A stretch of 64,000 nt of DNA from Silene latifolia. Taxonomy: Eukaryota > Streptophyta > Magnoliopsida > Caryophyllales > Caryophyllaceae. The stretch lies in NCBI RefSeq assembly GCF_048544455.1, contig NC_133536.1, forward strand, positions 172,998,825 through 173,062,824, in the 5' to 3' direction. Positions within the stretch are counted from its first letter, which is position 1. Each line of letters starts with the position of its first letter. The position numbers were made by a program, and so were the translations under genes. Shown piece by piece: positions 20,944 to 33,700 of the stretch. The notes under the pieces are model-generated. The model saw nothing but the letters and a program-made list of their open reading frames with translations. It was not told the origin of the DNA and made no database searches.

Positions 20944-21865
20944 CTAGTATAGATTCCGCGCAATGCGCGATATATATAGAGAGTATTTATTTTTTAGGGT
21001 GTTATTTATAATGGAAAACTAATTAAAGAGAATTGAGTAAAGTTACAAAATTAATAACTCACTAGTTTAGATCCCGCGCAACGCAGCGCGGTATATATAG
21101 GGTTGTTATTTTTAGCGGTGTATTAGTTATAGGTTAAATCGACACGTTATTAATTTTCATATTTTACGCCTAAGTATTTTGATTGGAGGAAAAAAAAACC
21201 TAAATGTGTGTTAATGATGTCTATTTATAAACTTTCTAAAAAAAAATTCATCATATAAGCTAATAATATAAGCTTATAGTTTTATTTTCTACAGGTAATT
21301 ATGCGCTTAATCATTAATAATAGTTCAAAATGAAAAATTTAGCAATATATAATTTATGACTATATCAAATTTATTTTATTTTAATCAATAGTTATATTTT
21401 AAAGCTTAATAACAAAATTATACTTTGATGAAAAGAAAATATGATAAAAGGATAATGGTTTAATGGAAGAAAATCAAGCTTATTTGTTTCCTTAATTAAG
21501 AAGTGCTTTTGGAGGGAAAACATTTCATAATCTTTATTCTTTTAGTATAAGGAGGATTTTATAAATTTTCTCCAATTATTTTAATGTTTTTTTTGTCACA
21601 ATGTTAATGGTAAGTATGTATCAAGTTATTTTCTAAAGTTACAACGATTGCATTTAATGAAAAGTTTACCAACTTATAGTTTATACTTTAACATCAATTT
21701 TAATGTATTTTGATCAAAAAATCATAATTTTGAATTTAATTATAAGATTATATTTTAATGAATAGATAGTTTAAAGAAAGAAAATTTTACTTGTTTCTTT
21801 ATTTAGATAGATGCATTTGGAGAGAAAACTAAGAAAATTTTTATTCTCTTAATAAGCGGGGTTTA
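20944..21865 (-). mobile_element. Degenerate Helitron, interrupted by a nested one
   Basis: On the minus strand the 3' end is a GC hairpin (CGCGCAATGCGCG region) then CTAG at 20944, with A before it. The 5' end is uncertain. TTATTCTCTTAATAAGC at about 21843-21859 resembles a decayed Helitron start, but similar sequence at 34390-34436, beyond E4, could instead be the true end. Confidence 0.45.
21062..21556 (-). mobile_element. Nested non-autonomous Helitron
   Basis: On the minus strand it starts TCCTCCTTATACTAAAAG (21556) and ends with a GC-rich hairpin and CTAG at 21062; the flanks are A and T. Length is 495 bp. Its ends match the Helitron in VPS52 intron 8, so both belong to one family. Confidence 0.7.
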
Positions 21866-21912
21866 TGGTTAAAATGTGAAAATAAAATAAGTAAAACATA
21901 TAGTCTTAGAGT

Positions 21913-24900
21913 TGTGGACAAGGCCCTCGGGAACTGCGTCCGCGGGATCCACACTAGGCATAATCGACTCGAGGTTCTTTCGAATCGAATTAAGACAAAT
22001 TAGAGGCGCCACCAAGTTTTTTGGGAACTTGGAACCGTTCAAGTCAACTTTACACCTTTCATCGAAAAGCATAAATCCAATCAACTACGAGTGATTAAAG
22101 ATAAAGACTTGTACCCTATATCACTCGATTTGAATGACTCTCGTAATCCAATGATATTTAGACGGATCCACAAACCATAGATCTTGAGTAAGGGGTGAGG
22201 GTACGTGTTAGGAAGCCCATAAGGACACCTAACCCCGCCCGTCAATAACGACCTCTACTAAGTCAAGTATCGGATTTCAAACAAGGTCATAGCTACTACG
22301 ATATATGATATGCAAACATCGTTTTAAAACCCTAGCATGTGAAGTTTCTATGTCGATTTAGATGCAACTAAACTAACTTTGTCAAAGTTGTAATTTAGCA
22401 TGTGGGTTGATTGATCTAACAACATACAAAACAAAGCAAACAAGGCTTAAGGGGGAATGGGGGAGCCGTGGGATCTACCTATTACAAACCAGGCATTTCA
22501 TGCCGACACAACGATAAATTAAAGTTACAACTCGATCTAAATACAATTGCTATATACGACACCATACACGACACATGGCCATTCGGCCTAGGAAAACGTG
22601 CACAAAGGGGTGGCCCACGGCTTACATGACTCACGGCCTTGGGTCACTCCTCGTAATGCGTGCTTTCACTTAATCTTATCGAATTAGACATTGGGTCACA
22701 CACCAAAGCATGCATTAGCATAAATCGGGCCATGGTTCTTTAAACAACATGCGATTTACTACGCTCTCACGTGCATTGGGGCACAACCATCTAACCAAAC
22801 AAGACTAAGGTTTTTGGAAGAGGTTTTGACTCGATAAAAGAAAACTAACTTGAAAATTACAACTCGATGAACAAACGATAAATTACAAGCGACAAAACAA
22901 TAAAGAACAAACGATAAAAAAACGAAGCAAGAAAGACCAAAGGGCACGGCCAAACCACGGCCACTCTAGACACGGCTACCCTAGTTCCTAGGTTAGGTTC
23001 ATTAGTTAGATCAATTGATTGCGAAACAAATTCGAAAGCGGGCTAGAAAACAAGTTAGAAACGACGTTGATCGATTGAAAGGATGTCGCGCAAAGGTGTA
23101 TTCTACACGGCCTAAAAGGGGTCAAATTAGGTCAAGTTCGCTAATTAAATTAACTCATCGAGTGTTAATAAGAAGGTGCTAATCACGCACTCTTATACTA
23201 GCGAGAAATTAGGTGAAAGAGAGAGATGCATTCAATTAGGTTATATAATTGTCAGTTGATTTTTAAAGCTATGTCGATGTACCCTAAAGTGTCTAATTAG
23301 GTTATTAAATTGATCTAATGTCATCTAAACGAGTTATATGTTAACAATCAGAGGTCATACTAACATGCGACGGGTCCTAGGGTAGGTCGAATTGGTCGAA
23401 ACAAACGAGGGGTCAAAAACGAGGAGCGAAGTTAGAAATTCGTTTTATTAATGCCCTACCTTGAACACGAGGATATGTAAATGAGATGGGGGTGTACGAC
23501 CGACTGATGTAGCGGATTTCTTTCCCATCTCAAGTCAACGCGGGTGTTCGTGGTGGTACTTTAACTCATACTCGGACTAAACTAGTTTCATAGTTAAACG
23601 ATGCAAACGATAAATAAAGCGATAAACAAAATAAAACGAAACAATAAAAAACAAACATAAAAAGAACGAAATAAAAGAGAGAAGAGGAGGATTTGATGCA
23701 CCCTCAACCTACATGTATCGTTGACACCGTCTTGGGTCGTAATCGATGGTAGATTTTATCTCGAGAGGCCGTCGTCGACGAAGGAACAAAGCAAACAACA
23801 CGTTTTTTGTAAATCTGGACAGCAACTTTCAAACTGCGATTTCTCTCTCGTTTCACGGTAAAAATTCGATTTAAAAGATGTTCTGAAAACTAGAAAGAGA
23901 GGAGAACAGAGATCTTAAAACAATCCCTGATCGTTTTGAATTATTGGGCTCGAAAAACGAGCACAAACAGAACTGGACAGACAGGAAAAGCCGCGAAAAC
24001 AGAGTGTATAACACTCTGTTTTTCGAGGGAATTCGTGTACTCTCAAGGGCAATTTGGCTCGTAAATCTTTGTCTAATGTGTAGATGGATGTTGTATGGTT
24101 AATTTGGAACAAGAAACTCGAATTTTGATGGAGGTTTGAAGGGAGAACGAAAGGTTTCAAAGAGGACACACAAACTGATTCTCAGTTTGTAAGTCGGTTT
24201 TGTCGAGGGTTTTTGGGAGGCAATTAGGGTTTGTTTCTGGAGTTAAAAGCTTGTGAATGACGGTTGTATGTGTGGAGAACTTAGAGGAATGAAAGTATGG
24301 CAGAGGGGAGGTATTTATAGGGAGTTAAAATAGGGTAAAAGAGAGCAACAAGCAGTCGGGCTGCTCTGTTTCGCTGCTGCTGTCCAGCAGCTATTGTGAG
24401 CTCGTGTAGGGTTTTGGAGGGGTTTTTCTTGGTGGTTAAGCTAGGTTAATATGGGTAGGATACTAGGGTATGGATTAGGGTTAATGGGCACGGGTTTAAG
24501 TGGTGTTTGGAGCGGGTTTGGGGCTGTTTAGTGGACTCGGGTTGAAGGGTGACAGACTGGTTTGTGCTGTTTTTTGGGGCTCGAAAATAAGGAGGTATGG
24601 ACGTGGGTTTGCATAGTATTAGGGCCTGGTTATGAGGGTGAGTGATGGGTTGGGTTATGGGTCAAGAGTTGGTTCGAGTTTGCTTCGAAAATCGTGCCCA
24701 AATCAAGTTGAAAACGAGCTCAAAATTGCGTATAAAATCGTCGTAAAAACCGAGTTCTTCAAATACGATTTATAAAACGACTTAAATTGATTTTTCAAAT
24801 CAAATAACTTAAGAATGATTTTTCAAATCAAAAATATATTTTATTTTCAATAAAATAAATTTAAGAAAATAAATTCAAGTTAAAACAATAAAATGAATTC

Positions 24901-25088
24901 ACTTTAAAAAACATTTAATTTAAATATCATTTAAATTAATAAAATACTTCGTCGACAACGCTCATTCTACATCGTAAAACGAGCCCAAATAATGACATTG
25001 ACAACTAAAGAATACATGTGTCCTATCATCATCGGGTGTTTGTCGGGTTCTCTATAAATTCCAATATCGACGGATACGGGTATCTACA
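21913..25088 (-). repeat. 3' LTR of E4 (left, minus orientation)
   Basis: It pairs with 30765-33940 at the same length. On the minus strand TATAAATA lies at 24319-24312. GC palindromes lie just upstream of it: AGCAG/CTGCT (24351-24365) and GCTGCTG/CAGCAGC (24376-24391). Small ORFs here (for example 22759-22953 and 23915-24169, minus) are duplicated in the other LTR and have no known match. Confidence 0.93.
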
Positions 25089-25099
25089 GAGCCCCCACT
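25089..25099 (-). promoter_or_regulatory. Polypurine tract of E4
   Basis: The minus strand reads AGTGGGGGCTC directly before the 3' LTR. Plus-strand priming site by position. Confidence 0.75.
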
Positions 25100-25621
25100 T
25101 TGACTGAGGCTTGGACAAGGCGAAAGTCAAAGTATACCCCAGGTCCCTCTCGACCTGAGGATTCCGCGGGTCGTTTATAGTCCATTAGACTTGCGTATAT
25201 AAGCTCGCTTGACCATAAGAAGAGATCATACCCGAAACTTCGTTGGGGATTAACTCTTGCTTCATTGCGACAAATTGTCATCATTGGTCGTCGACCCATA
25301 AATTGCATATATCTTTGGGTTGAGCCTTATCCTTAGGCGCCTACGTATCCGTTTCGACGGAATCAAACCCGCGTCGTAGTTCGGCAAGAATCGCCGACAC
25401 ATGCCCAAAGTTTATCATTTGCTGGCATTTGTCCAAAATTCATCATCTGCTGACATTTGCCCAAAATTTATCATCTGCTGGCACTTGTCCGAATGGGACG
25501 GGACTTTCCAAGGAAGTTGCCGCCGCTTTCATCATTTGCTTTCAGCTACGGAATTCTTCCATTTCATACTCTTGTATTGAATTGAATTCTCGGTGGATGT
25601 CATCCTTTACATCTTGATAAT

Positions 25622-25698
25622 GGTCTCTGAAGCCAACGGCTTCAGAGCCCCCAGTTTGCAATGGCTCTAAAGTCGAAGACTTTAGAGCCCCCAGTTGA
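25622..25698. repeat. Two hairpins, each with a purine-tract-like copy, in E4
   Basis: GGTCTCTGAAGCC pairs with GGCTTCAGAGCCC (25622-25650, one mismatch), and GGCTCTAAAGTC pairs perfectly with GACTTTAGAGCC (25663-25689). Each right arm runs into CCCCCAGTT, whose minus strand (AACTGGGGGCTC) resembles the E4 polypurine tract AGTGGGGGCTC at 25089. Confidence 0.8.
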
Positions 25699-25761
25699 AG
25701 CATATCCTGCTATATTTGAAACACAGAAAATGTACAAGCAATAATCATCACATAAGCACAT

Positions 25762-26070
25762 CTGGATCATCGATCTTGAAATTGGAACATTTAAAAGATT
25801 GGGTCATCGACCTGAAAATTGAATTTGAAAATTTTGAATAATTAGGCCATCGACCCGAGGTTTGAAGTTGAAGCGTTGGAATGCTGGGGCGTCGACCTAA
25901 AATTAAATTTGGATGACTGGGTCATCGACACGAAATTTGAACATGTTGAAAATTTTGAGTAATTGGGCCATCGACCCGAATTTTGAATTTGAAATGAATC
26001 ACTTGGATGTTGGGTCGTCGACCCAAAATTTGATTTTGAACTCTGAGGTTTGATCCTCGACTTAAAATGC
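25762..26070. repeat. Degenerate tandem repeat with ATCGACCC cores in E4
   Basis: Blocks such as GGGTCATCGACCTGAAAATT, GGCCATCGACCCGAGGTTTG and GGGTCGTCGACCCAAAATTT recur every 40-60 bp. Ogre-type elements are known for variable tandem repeats in this 3' region. Confidence 0.75.
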
Positions 26071-26546
26071 ACCATAATTCGCGAAAAGTTTTTGAAATTT
26101 CGGAATTCTGAAATGTTTGGTATTTTGAAATCGAACCTTGACAGGTGAGCAGGAAATACGACTCAGACACTCTATATGACTCGTAAACAACGTGGGCGTA
26201 GCCCGCTACCGTAAAACAAAAAAGGACAATAAAACCGTAAGTGTGCACGGGTTTTAATTCAATTATTGACTTGTTGGGGGGTAGAAATGTAGATTGGCCA
26301 TTCCGGCGCCAAAAGATGGCAAATGGGAATCACAAGGTCGTCGAACTTGGGATGGAGATATCGTATGGCATGGGCGTGCTCCCGAGGGCACATGGGAATC
26401 AAGATCACTTGGCATTGGCATGGTGGATTAAACTCACTGAGCAACAACGTTGGCTTTGCCCAGACACTAAACACATACTGATTTTACGAGAATACTTAGA
26501 CATCACACATCACTCTTGTTGGGAACATTCTGTCACTCTTCTCCTC

Positions 26547-26672
26547 GCCTCCTTTCTTTTCAGCGAGTTTTCATCATTTCTTGCCACCGCCTTCTTTCTT
26601 TTCAGCGGGCTTTTACTATTTTTCTTCCACGCCTTCTTTCTTTTCAGCGGGTTTTTCATATTTTCTGTTCCC
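26547..26672. repeat. Three tandem 42-bp units in E4
   Basis: GCCT(T/C)CTTTCTTTTCAGCG starts at 26547, 26589 and 26631, exactly 42 bp apart. The right half of each unit is T-rich and more variable. Confidence 0.85.
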
Positions 26673-28187
26673 AACACAAACCCACATCTATGTGACTCAG
26701 CATCTTTGCCTAAACCGTTAGATAAAGCTCATTCTGAGACTTGATACTATTCATCCGAACCTATATCCTTATCCTAGCCTACATCGAGTGCTAAGACCGA
26801 CTCAAACAAAGGTGGCTTCATTTGGACTTGGTTAAGACCCGTAAGAAACCGACAAGATGACAACCTAGTTGATGAGTGGATTGAATCCCTTATTCTGAAT
26901 GACTGCCTACGTATTCGCGTGGAGCGAAATCAAATCCGACGTAGTTCGATCATGGTGCATAAACATGGCATTTTGATTGTGTGTACACACTCAAAGGTTT
27001 CACCTAAGGTATCATGTCGTATCCCATTCTAGTCTGTAAGGTACCGTTAAATCCCGTGTCTAGGGTTGGTACAAAAGGTTGTGGTTCTTTGGGATGTGGA
27101 GCTTGGCAACAAAAGGCTTGAATAGTGGACCGTCATTCTGAAGGTTCATTTTCTGGTGCTAAGGCCAATGGGTTATGGCTTACATCGTGGTTGGAAAAGG
27201 CGTCTCGGGTTTGATGAAACCCGAGTGCAAATGGGTTGGAAAATGATGTGGGTTCAAATTTCCATGTCTGGACCCTAAAGGCTTGGGTGTAACAACACAA
27301 ACAGAATGATTCTCAAAATTCCCGACTATCCCTTGTAACTGTCTCAGGAAGGACTTAGAAGGTAAAGAGGTTACTACTTACGCTTTTGGGCTTCGCCCAT
27401 TGAACCTCAACTATGGGTACTTGACTTGACTTCTGGCTTCCGTAACTTCGACATTCAACCAAAAACCTTTTGCAATAACTTCAACATCTTTTTTCTTTTT
27501 CTTTCATCACTTTTCTTTTCATTTTTCTTTTTGCTTTTTTTTTTTTCGTTTTTCCAATTTTTCTCTTTTTCTCATTTTTTCATTCTTTTTCATCTTTTTT
27601 TCTCTCTTTGAAAATGATCTTCTATTCATTCTCTTAGTCATAAATGGATACACCTTGAAAACTGGGCTTCGCCAACTAATTTGGGTCAGAACGAACAATT
27701 CCTTGTTAGAACGGGTTGATATCTTCTCTCTTCGAGAGGGGATGATTTTGTGGGGATGTGCTTGCCTTCCATCATCGATAGGGAAACCAGGAGCTAGTCC
27801 GGGTTCATCATAGAATCATCTAAAGGCTTGTCACAAACATTGGTTTAGATGGAGGTTTTCTACCACCAGACATGGAATAGGTAAAGGAATCAAACACGGG
27901 ATCCTAGTGTACCTTAGGTTTTGAAACGGGACATATTTCTACCCCAGGGATGCCTTTGAGTGTGTTGTGCATTTTATCATGTTTCGGAATGATTGAGGAT
28001 TGGAAACAAGACATATTTGGAAACGAAACTGCAACTTTTATTGGAATGACACATGCTTAACAGACTCGATGGAACGACTCCTAGGACACACCCTAGGTCA
28101 TCGCGGAAAAAATGACTCAAATTCAAGAAAAGAAAGTCCTAGACTCGACTCGACTAAGATAAGAAAACAGATCCCGACTCATAATTT

Positions 28188-29756
28188 TCAAATCTGGTCT
28201 TGAGCTTTCTCTTGTTCATCTGTCAGCTTAGATGCTCGGCTCTGGTCCTTGATCCCTTTGATGGTCTGCCTCCATCCTGAGGTAGTCCTCTGAGGATCTA
28301 CGCCAGTGATGAAAGTTGGTGAACCGAATTGTCTTTTATTAACTTCGTTAACAAGAGGAGTACATTCTAGAGCAATACTTCCGACTTGAATTTCATTCTT
28401 CGGGTTTGGCAAGAATTCAAAGCAATCCACAAATATTTTCCCGATAAACACCCCTTTCAAGTGACATGGGTGGATAAGATGGGAGTAATCGACACTGTCT
28501 TCGATAGAAACAAAGTTGGCGTGATCGCCAAATGGATTGGTGATGTTATTGGGTTTAACAGTTGGGATTGGGAGTGTTCCATTCTCAATCATGTCTTGGA
28601 TTTCGTGCTTCAGTCGATAGCACCTTTCAGTATCATGGCCTTTCCCTTGATGAAAGGCACAGTAGGCATTTGGTTTATACCATTTACCTTGTTGATCAGC
28701 GGGAGGGTCCGGAGTTGGACCAATAGGCTTCAGCTTTCCTTGGGCTATGAGCCTTTGGAGAGCGTATGTATAAGTGCATCCGATATCGGTGAATGCCCTA
28801 GGTGTTTGGCGCTGCGACTTCTTCGATTGCCCTTCTAAGAGATTGATGGCTTCATCAATATGGGCCGTTGCTGGGGCCTTGCCCTTAGACGATGAGGCCC
28901 CTTGGTACCCTTTCGGCCTTTCAGCCTCTGCCCTTATGACATCATCTTCTACCTTTATCCCGATTCTTATCAATTCTTTGAAAGAACCGAAATTCTGGTA
29001 TTTCAGAGCATTACGGTAAACAGGTCGTAGATTCTTTACGAATTTATCTACCATTTCAACTTCGTCAGGCTTCTTGGCTAATTTCACGCTTTCAGCGCGC
29101 CATCTTGCAAGGAATTCAGTAAAGCCTTCTTTTTCTTTCTGTGTCATAACCTCCAGCGTTCTTATATTGGTTCGAATCTCGACATTGTCAGCATAGTGCT
29201 TACAAAACTCCACCGTGATATCTTCGAAAGTGGGGAAGTTCTTAAGGTCCAGATTATAGAACCACGCCTTCGGGTGTTCATCCAGAGATTGAGCGAAAAT
29301 TTCAGAGAGCATGTCAGCAGGTACTCCCTTCAGTGCTAAGTACCCCTTATAGGCCTTAACATGGTGGACCGGATCTTCTGTGCCCTTAAACTTTGGGATG
29401 TTAGTGAGTACCATGTTCGTGGGCAACTTATCTTGAACTGGGGCATAGGCCCTAGAATTTTCATACTGGATGTTCTTCCCCTGGGAGAGTTTCAGACGGT
29501 CTTCGATGAACTTGAACCGTTTCTCCAGATCAGTCAGAGGTAGGGTAAATGGAGGGGAATCTTCACCTAGCTTAGATTCGATTGCATCCATTCGGGTCAT
29601 CATGAGGTTCACGGCCTCAGTGAGCTTGTTAACAGCATCTTCCATTGCTTGACGTCGGGTTTTTGGCGGCCTTTCTACAAGAAAACCCCGAACTGAGTCA
29701 ATATTCAAATGTAAGAGCCCCTGCACACTTAAGGACATGACACCAATTTGACTCAA
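28188..29756 (-). CDS. Gag protein of the Ogre/Tat-like element E4
   Basis: 522 codons, uninterrupted. Capsid-like segments include IPKFKGTEDPVHHVKAY, AQSLDEHPKAWFYNL, FCKHYADNVEIRTNIRTL and EGFTEFLARWRAESVKL, typical of plant Ty3/gypsy Gag. A zinc-knuckle-like motif CAFHQGKGHDTERC follows near residue 365. The N-terminal region (MEDAVNKLTEAVNLMMTRMDAIESKL) looks like a coiled coil. The true start may be an internal methionine such as that MEDAV; the longest frame begins further up. Gag packages the RNA into virus-like particles. With no pol in this element, it would need enzymes from a relative. TAG/TGA-free over its length, consistent with recent activity. Confidence 0.9.
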   Translation of the reverse strand: MSQIGVMSLSVQGLLHLNIDSVRGFLVERPPKTRRQAMEDAVNKLTEAVNLMMTRMDAIESKLGEDSPPFTLPLTDLEKRFKFIEDRLKLSQGKNIQYENSRAYAPVQDKLPTNMVLTNIPKFKGTEDPVHHVKAYKGYLALKGVPADMLSEIFAQSLDEHPKAWFYNLDLKNFPTFEDITVEFCKHYADNVEIRTNIRTLEVMTQKEKEGFTEFLARWRAESVKLAKKPDEVEMVDKFVKNLRPVYRNALKYQNFGSFKELIRIGIKVEDDVIRAEAERPKGYQGASSSKGKAPATAHIDEAINLLEGQSKKSQRQTPRAFTDIGCTYTYALQRLIAQGKLKPIGPTPDPPADQQGKWYKPNAYCAFHQGKGHDTERCYRLKHEIQDMIENGTLPIPTVKPNNITNPFGDHANFVSIEDSVDYSHLIHPCHLKGVFIGKIFVDCFEFLPNPKNEIQVGSIALECTPLVNEVNKRQFGSPTFITGVDPQRTTSGWRQTIKGIKDQSRASKLTDEQEKAQDQI

Positions 29757-30743
29757 ACAAAGACTCGACTTGAGATTGACTAAACAAAAGGTTCGACTCG
29801 CGGTTGGATTTAGACCTTGATTTATTTTAGGATCGACAAAACGACACGACCCAAACCATCATGACTCGATTCTAAACCGGACTTGGTGTGACTAAACCCG
29901 TGGTTGGACCAACATAGTCCGTAGGTTCGAGTGAAAACGCCCTAAATGGCCTAGCTTGGACGTTTTTGTGGACTATCCTAGACCAATTGGTCGACCCACA
30001 TGACTCGAAGCCCAAGAGGTGAGCTTGGGCGACCCAACAAGGTCGTGTTCTAGACATTTGAGACGAGACACAACTAGCCAAACACGGCCAGGACCTGGAC
30101 ACGACTCGACGTATTTCATGCTTGGTTAAGGTTCGAGAAACATTTCGGATTGAATTTGAGAAAACGAATAATTGATTTGAAAATGAGATTTGAAATGGGC
30201 AGCATGCCGGCTATAAAAGCTTATTTTGGGCCGAAAAACCTAGTCCTACTTGGGCAGTATTCCGCGTTTTTAAAACCATGCTATTTTGAAAGTAAGTTGT
30301 TCAAAAGTTCGGTTTTGAAATTGACATGGAAAATTTGAAAAGACTCGGGAAATTCATTTCGCACATTGTCATTCTCATGTTACAAGGATGTATGCTCCTA
30401 GACATCTCTAAGTCTCGGCAAGTCTTCTACAAGAAGGTCTATGCCCTCCATCCTTTTGCGGTCTTATAGAGCAAGGGCCTTTAGGTAGAGTACCTAGAAG
30501 AGCATCCCCACCATCAAGAACCACGCGAGGCGGAGCGGAAGCAAGCAATGTGCGAGTTCCTGGCATAGTGGGACGTCGCCCCCCCACGCATCACAAAGAA
30601 ACGCTGGGACGGCCCGGGAAAATCCTTAAGGGTTTATGCATGAATCGTAGCACTATGAGTAATGTTTTACTTTCCAATACTTTCTTTTCAAGTTTCACCT
30701 CGGAGGAAAAGACCCTAGAAACAAAGTGTAACTAGTCCTCTTT
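29757..30743 (-). other. E4 leader between PBS and gag
   Basis: About 1 kb of non-coding leader on the minus strand. It contains repeated ACTCGA/TCGAGT words but no phased array like those of the Athila elements. No ORF is credible. Confidence 0.6.
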
Positions 30744-30761
30744 TCCCCAGCGGAGTCACCA
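30744..30761 (-). promoter_or_regulatory. Primer binding site of E4
   Basis: The minus strand reads TGGTGACTCCGCTGGGGA three bases after the 5' LTR end. This resembles the tRNA-Arg-type PBS of Ogre-like elements; the tRNA assignment is from memory. Confidence 0.75.
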
Positions 30762-30764
30762 AAC

Positions 30765-33700
30765 TGTGGACAAGGCCCTCGGGAACTGCGTCCGCGGGAT
30801 CCACACTAGGCATAATCGACTCGAGGTTCTTACGAATCGAATTAAGACAAATTAGAGTCGCCACCAAGGTTTTTGGGAACTTGTAACCGTTCAAGTCAAC
30901 TTTAGACCTTTCATCGAAAAGCATAAAGCCAATCGACTACGAGTGATTAAAGATAAAGACTTGTACCCTATATCACTCGATTTGAATGACTCTCGTAATC
31001 CAATGGTATTTAGACGGATCCACAAACCATAGATCTTGAGTAAGGGGTGAGGGTACGTGTTAGGAAGCCCATAAGGACACCTAACCCCGCCCGTCAATAA
31101 CGGCCTCTACTAAGTCAAGTATCGGATTTCAAACAAGGTCATAGCTACTACGATATATGATATGCAAACATCGTTTTAAAACCCTAGCATGTGAAGTTTC
31201 TATGTCGATTTAGATGCAACTAAACTAACTTTGTCAAAGTTGTAATTTAGCATGTGGGTTGATTGATCTAACAACATACAAAACAAAGCAAACAAGGCTT
31301 AAGGGGGAATGGGGGAGCCGTGGGATCTACCTATTACAAACCAGGCATTTCATGCCGACACAACGATAAATTAAAGATACAACTCGATCTAAATACAATT
31401 GCTATATACGACACCATACACGACACATGGCCATTCGGCCTAGGAAAACGTGCACAAAGGGGTGGCCCACGACTTACATGACTCACGGCCTTGGGTCACT
31501 CCTCGTAATGCGTGCTTTCACTTAATCTTATCGAATTAGACATTGGGTCACACACCAAAGCATGCATTAGCATAAATCGGGCCATGGTTCTTTAAACAAC
31601 ATGCGATTTACTACGCTCTCACGTGCATTGGGGCACAACCATCTAACCAAACAAGACTAAGGTTTTTGGAAGAGGTTTTGACTCGATAAAAGAAAACTAA
31701 CTTGAAAATTACAACTCGATGAACAAACGATAAATTACAAGCGACAAAACAATAAAGAACAAACGATAAAAAAACGAAGCAAGAAAGACCAAAGGGCACG
31801 GCCAAACCACGGCCACTCTAGACACGGCTACCCTAGTTCCTAGGTTAGGTTCATTAGTTAGATCAATTGATTGCGAAACAAATTCGAAAGCGGGCTAGAA
31901 AACAAGTTAGAAACGACGTTGATCGATTGAAAGGATGTCGCGCAAAGGTGTATTCTACACGGCCTAAAATGGGTCAAATTAGGTCAAGTTCGCTAATTAA
32001 ATTAACTCATCGAGTGTTAATAAGAAGGTGCTAATCACGCACTCTTATACTAGCGAGAAATTAGGTGAAAGAGAGAGATGCATTCAATTAGGTTATAGAA
32101 TTGTCAGTTGATTTTTAAAGCTATGTCGATGTACCCTAAAGTGTCTAATTAGGTTATTAAATTGATCTAATGTCATCTAAACGAGTTATATGTTAACAAT
32201 CAGAGGTCATACTAACATGCGACGGGTCCTAGGGTAGGTCGAATTGGTCGAAATAAACGAGGGGTAAAAAACGAGGAGCGAAGTTAGAAATTCGTTTTAT
32301 TAATGCCCTACCTTGAACACGAGGATATGTAAATGAGATGGGGGTGTACGACCGACTGATGTAGCGGATTTCTTTCCCATCTCAAGTCAACGCGGGTGTT
32401 CGTGGTGGTACTTTATCTCATACTCGGACTAAACTAGTTTCATAGTTAAACGATGCAAACGATAAATAAAGCGATAAACAAAATAAAACGAAACAATAAA
32501 AAACAAACATAAAAAGAACGAAATAAAAGAGAGAAGAGGAGGATTTGATGCACCCTCAACCTACATGTATCGTTGACACCGTCTTGGGTCGTAATCGATG
32601 GTAGATTTTATCTCGAGAGGCCGTCGTCGACGAAGGAACAAAGCAAACAAGACGTTTTTTGTAAATATGAACAGCAACTTTCAAATTGCGATTTCTCTCT
32701 CGTTTCACGGTGAAAATTCGATTTAAAAGATGTTCTGAAAACTAGAAAGAGAGGAGAACAGAGATCTTAAAACAATCCCTGATCATTTTGAATTATTGGG
32801 CACGAAAAACGATCACAAACAGAACTGGACAGACAGGAAAAGCCGCGAAAACAGAGTGTATAACACTCTGTTTTTCGAGGGAATTCGTGTACTCTCAAGG
32901 GCAATTTGGCTCGTACATCTTTGTCTAATGTGTAGATGGATGTTGTATGGTTAATTTGGAACAAGAAACTCGAATTTTTATGGAGGTTTGAAGGGAGAAC
33001 GAAAGGTTTCAAAGAGGACACACAAACTGATTCTCAGTTTGTAAGTCGGTTTTGTCGAGGGTTTTTGGGAGGCAATTAGGGTTTGTTTCTGGAGTTAAAA
33101 GCTTGTGAATGATGGTTGTATGTGTGGATAACTTAGAGGAATGAAAGTATGGCAGAGGGGACGTATTTATAGGGAGTTAAAATAGGGTAAAAGAGAGCAA
33201 CAAGCAGTCGGGCTGCTCTGTTTCGCTGCTGCTGTCCAGCAGCTATTGTAAGCTCGTGTAGGGTTTTGGAGGGGTTTTTATTGGTGGTTAAGCTAGGTTA
33301 ATATGGGTAGGATACTAGGGTATGGATTAGGGTTAATGGGAACGGGTTTAAGTGGTGTTTGGAGCGGGTTTGGGGCTGTTTAGTGGACTCAGGTTGAAGG
33401 GTGACGGACTGGTTTGTGCTGTTGTTTGGGGCTCGAAAATAAGGAGGTATGGACGTGGGTTTGCATAGTATTAGGGCCTGGTTATGAGGGTGAGTGATGG
33501 GTTGGGTTATGGGTCAAGAGTTGGTTCGAGTTTGCTTCGAAAATCGTGCCCAAATCAAGTTGAAAACGAGCTCAAAATTGCGTATAAAATCGTCGTAAAA
33601 ACCGAGTTCTTCAAATACGATTTATAAAACGATTTAAATTGATTTTTCAAATCAAATAACTTAAGAATGATTTTTCAAATCAAAAATATATTTTATTTTC

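Larger units (their letters stand above)
25089..28187 (-). other. E4 interior downstream of gag, no pol
   Basis: 3.1 kb where pol would be expected. No aspartic protease, RT (FxDD), RNase H or integrase motif is visible in any frame. It contains several tandem repeats and hairpins (25622-25698, 25762-26070, 26547-26672) and a T/C-rich stretch (27480-27610). The 167-codon plus-strand ORF at 26241-26744 crosses the 42-bp repeat and has no recognisable content. Confidence 0.7.

Noticed and set aside
22759..24169. Small conserved ORFs in the E4 LTRs (also at 31611-33021)
   Set aside because: Their duplication merely reflects the two LTR copies; short, no domains, and on the strand expected for LTR RNA only by chance.
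26241..26744. 167-codon plus-strand ORF inside E4
   Set aside because: Runs through the 42-bp T/C-rich repeat on the antisense strand of the element; no domain recognisable.
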